DNA of 13,123 bases from assembly GCA_050736615.1 (NCBI GenBank), contig JBOHWL010000162.1, positions 1-13,123 on the forward strand, in the 5' to 3' direction. Made by a program: the position numbers and the translations under genes. Source of the DNA: JBOHWJ01 sp050736615. Its GTDB lineage: Bacteria > Desulfobacterota > Binatia > Binatales > Binataceae. Below the pieces are notes generated by a model. The model saw nothing but the letters and a program-made list of their open reading frames with translations, ran no database searches and was not told the origin of the DNA. Shown here piece after piece: positions 8,601-13,123 of this stretch (positions are counted from its first letter, which is position 1; each line of letters starts with the position of its first letter).

Positions 8601-8901
8601 ATTCGCGCCATTCTTCCGGATCGAGCCGTGCGGCGATCGCGGTCGAATCGACCAGGTCGGAAAACAGGACCGTGAGGTGGCGCCGTTCTCCGTCAGAGGC
8701 GGGGTATGGGAGCGGCGACTGCGCAAGCTCTCCTGTCGTCGCCACGGGGGCCGTTAGCGCCGCGCCGCATTGCGCGCAAAAACGGTCGCTGAGCGCGACC
8801 CCGTTTGCACATCGCGGACAGCGCAGGCTCAGCGCTTTTCCGCATTGAGTACAAAAGCGTGCGCCGTCACGATTTTCGGTTCCGCAACTTGTGCACTCCA
8901 T
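5635..8901 (-). CDS. Zinc-ribbon / class III adenylate cyclase / STAND-type ATPase / TPR regulator
   Basis: This 1088-aa soluble signalling protein joins four modules. Residues 1-46 are two zinc ribbons (Cys3-Cys6-Cys17-Cys20 and Cys28-Cys31-Cys42-Cys45). Residues about 72-255 are a class III nucleotidyl cyclase. Metal-binding Asp82 (FSDLVDST) and Asp126 (KYLGDG), adenine-selecting Lys122 and Asp193, and transition-state Asn200 and Arg204 (DVFGDTPNIAAR) are all present, so it should be active and make cAMP. Residues about 270-620 are an AAA/STAND ATPase with Walker A GEAGIGKS (301-308) and Walker B LVLAFEDLHWAD (about 425-436). From about 640 to the end are helical TPR-like repeats. An alanine-rich stretch lies at about 732-746. 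The start ATG has GGGGGTG seven bases upstream. The layout matches a widespread family of cyclase-ATPase proteins presumed to sense a ligand through the repeats; the signal is unknown. Confidence 0.92.
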   Translation of the reverse strand: MECTSCGTENRDGARFCTQCGKALSLRCPRCANGVALSDRFCAQCGAALTAPVATTGELAQSPLPYPASDGERRHLTVLFSDLVDSTAIAARLDPEEWRELAAAYQRAADRALQHYGGYVAKYLGDGVVAYFGYPMAHENDAERAVRAGLAVLAAIAALNRLGEANGRPRLSVRVGIHTGAVVIGEDGRGQADVFGDTPNIAARVQAAATPDSVFITAAVQRLVSGLFVVENHGPRSLKGVAEPTQLFRVMRASGVRGRLHAAAAIGALTPFIGRASELNVLMSRWERVREGAGQVVTIVGEAGIGKSRLVRHFRGELAGTIHNWLEVAASPPFQNTPFHPIRDLLWHSFQRQEGSTELRLATLERALEPAGLKLNEAVPLIAPLVGLPVPDRYPPPLVTPDQQRKRMLATLCAWAEGFAKIQPLVLAFEDLHWADASTLELMQLLVERAASVPLLVIHTVRPEFHVPWPPRAHHTQLLLKRLNARGVREMIARVTASVLLAHETVEAIVERTGGVPLFVEELTRALIESGGKPGTRQIPATLADSLMARLDRLGTAKQIAQIGAVIGREFPYQLIAEVYQGLPAELDAALGRLVEADLLYVRGVGIDAVYTFRHALIQEAAYEALLKSQRRALHRRVARTIAEKFPEAARTQPEWLARHWTDAGETGLAIEAWRAAGAAALTRRAFKEAEQAYERARALIAEMPESPARDSQELRVQGALAMVLGVTKGYSAAAAAAAAARAATIAERQGNLRQSIAHLASSWTAALSSGDYRGAGALADRVLELARHEGSAASFALAHMEHLMTRYYRGDLAGAEQHFAAGSPYFTAPDFLRLAGSRGSALGLAGLNAWAMGRADTARQRVRDALPDQREGNPFDFVYSQYVAALLRLLLRETEQAERMAAQVVALADEHGFQHFSAIARVVLGRARAELGNPHEGLELIERGLALMAETSTRVGITLFLNYQAEARMLEGDAEAALAAVSDALEANPEELIYRPANLTLRGELLWRQGVEDAAEHALRGAIAAAQAMGARMPELRAATTLARLLRHRDAGAARELVETGMAGFNQGFDTRDFTEATALLNETVTA

Positions 8902-8945
8902 TACCGGTCACCCCCGAGACTTGCAGTCAGTTTTGCACGGAATCG

Positions 8946-8956
8946 ACCGTTACGGT
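8946..8956. promoter_or_regulatory. Candidate operator palindrome upstream of cyclase gene
   Basis: ACCGT-T-ACGGT is a perfect 11-bp inverted repeat 45 bp upstream of the cyclase start codon. This is the position expected of a repressor site or of the region around the transcription start. It is short enough to be chance. Confidence 0.2.
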
Positions 8957-9246
8957 AAGCAGAGATTAGATAATTTGCAACGCCAGCGGCGACGATAAAG
9001 GCCGAACCTTATGAGGCCGTCGAGCTAACGCCACCGGTCAGCCGCGTGACCACCGACGCCGCGCGGTCAAAATTGTTCCGCGCTTGGCGACGCTTCAAGC
9101 AAATATGAGACCTCAACGCGGTCGGAATTTTTCGCTTTTGCCATGCATCGGGAAGCTTGCGTTTTGAGTGATGGAAAACCACCGCGACGCTTGCTATGTT
9201 TCTTGAGTTTTCGCGGCGAAGCGGAATGAGCAAGTGAGTCCGCGTT

Positions 9247-9263
9247 CAGAATTTCTTATTCTG
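9247..9263. promoter_or_regulatory. Candidate operator upstream of ctaA
   Basis: CAGAAT, five bases, ATTCTG form a perfect 6+6 inverted repeat. It ends 41 bp before the TATAAT box of the presumed ctaA promoter, a spacing compatible with an activator or repressor dimer site. No regulator is identified. Confidence 0.25.
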
Positions 9264-9304
9264 GCCAGCCAGCGATTTTCAAATTTCTGATGTCATACAG
9301 TTTT

Positions 9305-9310
9305 TATAAT
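9305..9310 (+). promoter_or_regulatory. Candidate -10 box of ctaA-ctaB promoter
   Basis: A perfect TATAAT lies about 57 bp before the ctaA start on the correct strand, which would give a leader of roughly 50 nt. The expected -35 position (about 9281-9288) is A/T-rich but does not resemble TTGACA, so this is a half-supported promoter. Confidence 0.35.
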
Positions 9311-9372
9311 GCGATCTCGTAGCAACGTGTGTGAAGTAAAACGACAGCCGCCTGCCAACTCAGTGCGTGAAT

Positions 9373-10353
9373 ATGTCTAGGCCCGTGCCTTCGCTGGCTG
9401 GCTGGGTGCCGTCGCGCGGACTACATCGCTTCGCGGTGTTAACCGCCGTGGCGACCTTTATCCTGATTTTCGCGGGCGGATTGGTCACCTCAACGGGTTC
9501 GGCATTGGCGGTGCCGGATTGGCCGCTCGCCTTCGGCCACTTGATCCCGAAACTGGTGGGTGGCGTGCGTTTCGAATGGGGCCATCGGGTGGTGGCCGGC
9601 ACCGTCAGCATTTTAACCCTGATACTTGCGTTATGGGCCTGGTTCGTTGAACGGCGGCGATGGTTGCGTAATTTGGCGTTGGCGGCCTTTGCGCTGATTA
9701 TCGTGCAGGCCGTACTGGGCGGATTGACGGTGCTGCTGCTGTTGCCGCTGCCGCTCGCCGTGGCGCATGCGATTACCGGGCAGACGTTTTTCTGCGTAAT
9801 CGTCGCGCTGGCGGTCTTCACCAGTCCGAGCTTTCCCGTGCGTCCGCATTTGAAGACCGACTTCGCGCGCCCGTCGCTGCCGGTGTTGACGGCGATCACG
9901 ACCGTCGTCATCTATTTGCAAATCATCATCGGTGCCGTGATGCGCCATCTGGGCGCGGGGTTGGCGATACCGGATTTTCCGCTCGCGTTCGGCCACCTGA
10001 TACCACCGCATTTCAACGAATTTATCGCGGTCAATTTCGCGCATCGATGCGGTGCGCTGATCGTTACCGTATTTGTGGTCTGGAGCGTGGCGCGCGTGCT
10101 GCGGCTGCACGCCGATGAGCCGCGTCTGCGCCGCCGCGCGATTGGCCTGCTGGTATTGCTGGCGATTCAAATTACGCTGGGTGCGTTAACCGTATTGACA
10201 CAGCGGGCGGTAATCCCGACCACCTCACATGTGGCGGTCGGAGCCGCGGTGCTCGCCACCAGCCTGTCACTGACAATTCGGGCGTGGGCGGTCACTGGTC
10301 GTGCGCGGCGCGAGGCCGCGGTTGCCACACCGATTCGCGCAATCGCGAGGTGA
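9373..10353 (+). CDS. ctaA: Haem A synthase (CtaA/COX15 family)
   Basis: CtaA is an eight-helix membrane protein that oxidises the C8 methyl of haem O to the formyl group of haem A for aa3-type oxidases. The product (326 aa from this ATG; a GTG two codons upstream at 9367 is the alternative, and neither has a good Shine-Dalgarno) shows eight hydrophobic segments in two pseudo-symmetric halves. The four haem-ligand histidines are His71 (EWGHRVVAG), His132 (AVAHAITGQ), His224 (NFAHRCGAL) and His286 (TTSHVAVGA). The conserved Glu68 precedes the first. The halves repeat a loop motif, AVPDWPLAFGHLIP and AIPDFPLAFGHLIP. The loop cysteine pair known in the Bacillus subtilis enzyme is absent, as in several other COX15 classes. 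ctaB follows after 5 bp. Confidence 0.93.
   Translation: MSRPVPSLAGWVPSRGLHRFAVLTAVATFILIFAGGLVTSTGSALAVPDWPLAFGHLIPKLVGGVRFEWGHRVVAGTVSILTLILALWAWFVERRRWLRNLALAAFALIIVQAVLGGLTVLLLLPLPLAVAHAITGQTFFCVIVALAVFTSPSFPVRPHLKTDFARPSLPVLTAITTVVIYLQIIIGAVMRHLGAGLAIPDFPLAFGHLIPPHFNEFIAVNFAHRCGALIVTVFVVWSVARVLRLHADEPRLRRRAIGLLVLLAIQITLGALTVLTQRAVIPTTSHVAVGAAVLATSLSLTIRAWAVTGRARREAAVATPIRAIAR
10347..10352 (+). promoter_or_regulatory. ctaB ribosome binding site overlapping ctaA stop
   Basis: GAGGTG overlaps the ctaA TGA stop (10351-10353) and lies six bases before the TTG at 10359. This spacing is what makes TTG the best ctaB start and implies coupled translation of the two genes. Confidence 0.6.
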
Positions 10354-10358
10354 ACGCG

Positions 10359-11264
10359 TTGGATACCCAAGCCGCCGCCGTGCATACCACGCTACCGTCC
10401 GCACAGGGCCGGGTGGCCGCGTACTTCGAACTGACCAAACCGCGGGTGCTGGCGATGGTCCTGATCACCACGCTGGCGGGATTTTATATGGGCAGTGCGG
10501 GTGCCCAGTTCGCGTTTCTGGCCGCAATCAAGACGTTGATCGGCACCGCGCTGGCCGCTGGCGGGACCCTCGCGCTCAATCAATACATCGAGCGCGAAGC
10601 CGATTCGAAGATGTCCCGCACGAGCCATCGGCCGCTACCGGCTGGACGTCTGCGGCCGGTCGAGGCGCTGCTGTTCGGACTCGTCACCGCGGTTGCGGGA
10701 ATCGCCTTTCTATGGGGAGCGGTAAATCCGCTGAGCGCGTTGGTTACCGCCTGCATCACCGCGCTCTATTTGTTCGCCTACACACCCATGAAGCGCCACT
10801 CGTGGCTATGCCATGTGATAGGTGCGGTTCCCGGTGCTTTGCCACCGGTCATCGGATGGGCGGCGGCGCGCGGCAGTCTCGCCGCCGAGCCGTTCGTCTT
10901 GTTCGGCATCATGTTCCTGTGGCAATTGCCGCATTCGCTTTCGATCGCGCGGCTGTATCAGAAGGATTACGCGCGCGCCGGAATCAGGCTGTTGCCGCGT
11001 GACCGTCCGTACGGCAATCCCGCCAACATCCTGATGCTGGTGGCGACCACCGCGCTGGTCGGCTTCGGTGTTTTGCCAACCTTGATGGGCTTTGCCGGTA
11101 TGGTGTATTTACCCGTGGCGATAATTCTGGGCATCGTCATGCTGTTCTACGGCATCCGGCTGGTCGCGAGCCCCACGGCATCCATAGCCGCACGACGCGT
11201 GATGATGGTCTCGCTGCTGTATCTGCCGACGGTTTTGCTGGTCATGGTGCTCGATAAAGTCTGA
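10359..11264 (+). CDS. ctaB: Protohaem IX farnesyltransferase (haem O synthase)
   Basis: CtaB (CyoE) is an integral membrane prenyltransferase of the UbiA superfamily. It adds a farnesyl group to haem b to give haem O, the substrate of CtaA. The 301-aa product shows several hydrophobic helices and ELTKPRVLAMVLITT at the N-terminal helix. The first prenyl-diphosphate motif is NQYIEREADSKMSRT (Asn74, Glu78, Asp82), followed by HRPLPAG. The second conserved block is YTPMKRHSWLCHVIGAVPGALPP-type, and LWQLPHSLSIARLYQKDY is near the middle. In the first motif Glu replaces the more usual Asp at position 78, a conservative change. I start at TTG (10359) because GAGGTG is well spaced; a GTG at 10350 overlapping the ctaA stop is the alternative. 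An ATG at 10284 would overlap ctaA by 70 bp and add unrelated sequence. Confidence 0.94.
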   Translation: MDTQAAAVHTTLPSAQGRVAAYFELTKPRVLAMVLITTLAGFYMGSAGAQFAFLAAIKTLIGTALAAGGTLALNQYIEREADSKMSRTSHRPLPAGRLRPVEALLFGLVTAVAGIAFLWGAVNPLSALVTACITALYLFAYTPMKRHSWLCHVIGAVPGALPPVIGWAAARGSLAAEPFVLFGIMFLWQLPHSLSIARLYQKDYARAGIRLLPRDRPYGNPANILMLVATTALVGFGVLPTLMGFAGMVYLPVAIILGIVMLFYGIRLVASPTASIAARRVMMVSLLYLPTVLLVMVLDKV

Positions 11265-11304
11265 CCGCCCTTTTTGACGACCGATTCCCGCTTCATTCGA
11301 TTTT

Positions 11305-11337
11305 CGGCAGCCGTTTGCCATCAATTTCAGGCTGTCG
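11305..11337 (+). terminator. Possible terminator-like stem-loop after ctaB
   Basis: An 8-bp stem (11305-11312 CGGCAGCC with 11330-11337 GGCTGTCG, one G-U pair) closes a 17-nt loop 40 bp past the ctaB stop. There is no T-run after it, so it is not a classic intrinsic terminator. It may instead protect the 3' end of the message. Confidence 0.25.
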
Positions 11338-11572
11338 CAATCTTGACGTGGCAAACCCTCGCACGGCCCGCGCATAGCTATTCGGTCGCGTTGGAGATTG
11401 ATGCCGACTGACAGGTTGTAGAAAACGACGATCATGAGCATATGCGTCGATTAGCCATACACGGTCAACTGGTATTTGTTTTCATTCGCTGATTTAATTT
11501 TTCCACTGAATTTCGACTGTTCTAATTGGCGGAACGAAATCGGCCGCTTCATGGTTTATTAATCAGGGGGGG

Positions 11573-11597
11573 ACACCTGGTGCCGCGTGCCGGGTGT
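11573..11597 (+). promoter_or_regulatory. Hairpin upstream of the DUF1329 gene
   Basis: A 9-bp stem (11573-11581 with 11589-11597, two G-U pairs) with a 7-nt loop lies about 100 bp before the start codon, just after a run of seven G. No T-run follows in either direction. It is best read as a possible leader structure or transcription-factor site. Confidence 0.25.
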
Positions 11598-11683
11598 GCG
11601 TGATTATCCAAGCGCAAGAAGCATGGCGATTACGAAGCTGATGCGGCGGCCGGGTCTTCGGACAACATTGACCATCAAAAACC

Positions 11684-11689
11684 AGGAGG
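11684..11689 (+). promoter_or_regulatory. Ribosome binding site deciding the DUF1329 start
   Basis: A perfect AGGAGG lies eight bases before the ATG at 11698. It is the strongest Shine-Dalgarno in the window and fixes the start there rather than at upstream in-frame codons. Confidence 0.75.
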
Positions 11690-11697
11690 GCTTAACC

Positions 11698-13074
11698 ATG
11701 ACGGCGATGGGGTTGATTCTCGCCATTTTAGTCGCGCTGATGGCTTGGACGGGGCCGGCGCTGGCGGCGGATAACGCGGCGCCCAAGACTTCCAATGGCG
11801 CGGTTACGACCGCAAATGGCCAATCGAATGTACCCAACGGTGTCAAGGAATTCGCCAACGGAATTCCGATTGGCACCGTGATCACGATGTCAAACTGGCG
11901 CCAGTACAAACAATTCATGCCGGTTGGCATGGCCGATTTGTTCGAGGGCACTTACTTCTGGAAAATGCCGGCTGACGTACAACTGAAGGTCGGTCCGACC
12001 AAGCTCTATCCGCTACCGCAGGGCTATGCCGACGCCACGGAAAAATATGGATCACAAACGCGGGCGGTGTTGCTGCCGGACGGCCATTATCATCTGGCGA
12101 ATTATGTGGCGGGGCTGCCGTTTTCCAACCCGCAGAAGCCCAACAAGGGCTGGAAGATACTCGCCAATGAATGGTACGGGCCGATTCCGCGCATCGCCGT
12201 GGGCGCGCCCGAGACCGGACTTGGCCATAGCTGCGCGCTGGATCGTTTCGGCAATCTTTCCTGCCTGAAGTTCGCCTTCGTCTATCGGATGCTCTCGCAT
12301 ATCTGGAGCAAAGGGTACCCGCTCACCGAACCGGCGGCGGGCGGTGCCTGGTACACGGAATGGCTGATGATCGAATGGCCGGAACAATCGAAGTACACCG
12401 CCGACCTCACGATCTTCTGGCAGAACGATCAGAAGGATGAATCCGACTATGTATTCGTGCCGGCTTTGCGCCGCACGCTCGCCTTATCCAGCACCGCGCG
12501 CTGCGCGCCGGTGTTCGGCACCGATTACACGCATGATGACGCGCGGGCAGGCTTCAATGGTGGTACGGCGATTTTCCAGGCCAAATGGCTGCGCAGTCAG
12601 AAGATCCTCGGCCTCACCGACATCACCACCGCGGACGGCACCTTTCCGCAGAATTACGAGCTGCCGTTGGCATGGGCCAAGCCGTCATGGGGTGATTGGA
12701 GCGTACGCGATACCAACGTGATCGATGTGCGGCGCATCCCTTCGCTGGCGCCAGGTTACTGCTATGGCAAGCGGATCATGTACGTCGATAGCCATTTCCA
12801 TCACGAACTGTGGACCGACCTCTACGACACCAACATGAAACTATGGAAGGTTATGAGTTTCATGGCGCGCCCGGGCAATATCAACGGCCACATTTCCACA
12901 ATCGTCGGTTCAGTCTGGGTGGGCATGTGGGATCTTCAGAATGACCACGCGACGTTAGCCTTCACGGCCGACGGCCCCGGCCGCGATATCGTGGTCGATG
13001 GCAAGGTGCCGCCGCAGTACAACAACATTTCGAAATATTCCACCCCGGGCGGCTTGATGCAGATAATGCGCTAA
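11698..13074 (+). CDS. Secreted DUF1329-family protein
   Basis: The 458-aa product begins with a signal peptide: a hydrophobic core at residues 5-18 and a likely signal peptidase I cut after ALA (23/24). It is therefore periplasmic or outer-membrane associated. Features in order match DUF1329 proteins as I know them: GTVITMSNWRQYKQFMPVG near the start of the domain, then TKLYPLPQGYADATEKYGSQ, NYVAGLPF, DESDYVFVPALRRTLALSST and GTDYTHDD. The family has no established reaction; a LolA/LolB-like lipid-carrier fold is often suggested. Four cysteines (179, 189, 269, 355) could form disulfides in the periplasm. Residues 32-59 carry an Asn-Gly heptad repeat. The n-region lacks Lys/Arg (MTAMG), which is odd. 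An in-frame ATG at 11641 would supply arginines, but AGGAGG favours 11698. It is separated from ctaB by 433 bp and probably has its own promoter. Confidence 0.82.
   Translation: MTAMGLILAILVALMAWTGPALAADNAAPKTSNGAVTTANGQSNVPNGVKEFANGIPIGTVITMSNWRQYKQFMPVGMADLFEGTYFWKMPADVQLKVGPTKLYPLPQGYADATEKYGSQTRAVLLPDGHYHLANYVAGLPFSNPQKPNKGWKILANEWYGPIPRIAVGAPETGLGHSCALDRFGNLSCLKFAFVYRMLSHIWSKGYPLTEPAAGGAWYTEWLMIEWPEQSKYTADLTIFWQNDQKDESDYVFVPALRRTLALSSTARCAPVFGTDYTHDDARAGFNGGTAIFQAKWLRSQKILGLTDITTADGTFPQNYELPLAWAKPSWGDWSVRDTNVIDVRRIPSLAPGYCYGKRIMYVDSHFHHELWTDLYDTNMKLWKVMSFMARPGNINGHISTIVGSVWVGMWDLQNDHATLAFTADGPGRDIVVDGKVPPQYNNISKYSTPGGLMQIMR
11791..11874 (+). repeat. Four 21-bp units coding an Asn-Gly heptad repeat
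   Basis: Just after the signal peptide the DUF1329 protein reads SNGAVTT, ANGQSNV, PNGVKEF, ANGIPIG: four consecutive seven-residue units with Asn-Gly always at positions 2-3. In DNA this is a 21-bp period with AAYGGN kept and the rest diverged. It looks like an old tandem duplication or a selected linker. Confidence 0.6.
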
Positions 13075-13123
13075 GCGCGACGAGTGCGAATCGAATGGGA
13101 ACGGAGGCGCGACGGTTAGGGAC
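13075..13123. other. Right-edge non-coding tail
   Basis: The last 49 bp after the DUF1329 stop contain no start codon preceded by a ribosome site. GGAGG (about 13102-13106) could be the start of a leader for a gene beyond the edge, but nothing can be called. Confidence 0.4.

Larger units (their letters stand above)
8902..9372. other. Divergent intergenic region between cyclase and ctaA
   Basis: No convincing gene lies in these 471 bp; the short open frames here show no protein-like composition. The region must carry the control sequences of the leftward cyclase gene and the rightward ctaA. Visible elements are an 11-bp palindrome ACCGT-T-ACGGT (8946-8956) close to the cyclase start, an inverted repeat CAGAAT-N5-ATTCTG (9247-9263) and a TATAAT box (9305-9310), both on the ctaA side. 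The 9-bp word GCGACGCTT occurs twice (9087-9095 and 9184-9192). Confidence 0.6.
11265..11697. other. Intergenic region between ctaB and the DUF1329 gene
   Basis: These 433 bp hold no credible gene. An open frame from 11587 merely extends the DUF1329 gene upstream and lacks a ribosome site. The stretch is A/T-richer around 11450-11560 and contains two stem-loops (11305-11337 and 11573-11597). I could not identify a promoter with both hexamers. Confidence 0.6.

Noticed and set aside
9087..9192. GCGACGCTT present twice 97 bp apart
   Set aside because: A 9-bp word in a G+C-rich genome recurs by chance; flanks do not match.
9009..9233. Small minus-strand open frame in the divergent intergenic region
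   Set aside because: 74 codons with no ribosome site, no domain-like pattern and basic, irregular composition; more likely chance.
9360..9911. Minus-strand open frame opposite ctaA
   Set aside because: ctaA with its histidine ligands explains the region; the antisense product is low-complexity and rich in Thr, Ala and Asn.
11109..11441. Minus-strand open frame spanning the ctaB 3' end
   Set aside because: It overlaps real ctaB sequence antisense and is a His/Gln/Arg-rich shadow.
1..13123. CRISPR array, tRNA, rRNA, insertion sequence or att site
   Set aside because: I saw no regularly spaced repeats, cloverleaf-like sequence, transposase motif or paired terminal inverted repeats, though a covariance-model scan was not possible.

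Overview
The window is bacterial chromosome of moderately high G+C content with ordinary, densely packed genes. The set is a GatCAB amidotransferase, a long-chain acyl-CoA ligase of the FadD15 type, a very large zinc-ribbon/cyclase/ATPase/TPR regulator, the haem O/haem A synthesis pair and an exported DUF1329 protein. Together these suggest an aerobic, lipid-metabolising Gram-negative from a poorly cultivated lineage (Desulfobacterota/Myxococcota-like, Acidobacteria-like or Binatota-like). That placement is an inference from gene content only.

Left part, all on the minus strand. Transcription would run from about 8900 down to 1: cyclase-ATPase regulator (5635-8901), acyl-CoA ligase (3786-5561), gatC (3400-3696), gatA (1800-3260), gatB (354-1769), then a gene cut by the left edge (1-330). 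gatC, gatA and gatB encode the three subunits that convert misacylated Glu-tRNAGln (and often Asp-tRNAAsn) to the correct aminoacyl-tRNA. The gatC-gatA gap is unusually long for this operon and holds a small repeat-like element. The edge gene is only about 47% G+C, while a sampled stretch of gatA is about 67%. Its product is not recognised with confidence.

Middle, 8902-9372: a 471-bp divergent intergenic region with a perfect TATAAT box and two short inverted repeats. It would carry the promoters of the cyclase gene (leftward) and of ctaA (rightward).

Right part, plus strand. ctaA (haem A synthase) and ctaB (protohaem IX farnesyltransferase) are translationally close: the ctaB Shine-Dalgarno overlaps the ctaA stop, and ctaB probably starts at TTG. 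CtaB makes haem O from haem b and CtaA oxidises it to haem A, the cofactor of aa3-type oxidases. No oxidase subunit gene lies in the window. After a 433-bp non-coding stretch with two hairpins comes a secreted DUF1329 protein. Its mature N-terminus has a four-unit, seven-residue Asn-Gly repeat.

I did not find a convincing new multi-gene system, CRISPR array, tRNA, rRNA or insertion sequence. The best leads are the low-G+C edge gene, the gatC-gatA intergenic repeat, the DUF1329 heptad repeat and the multi-domain cyclase.
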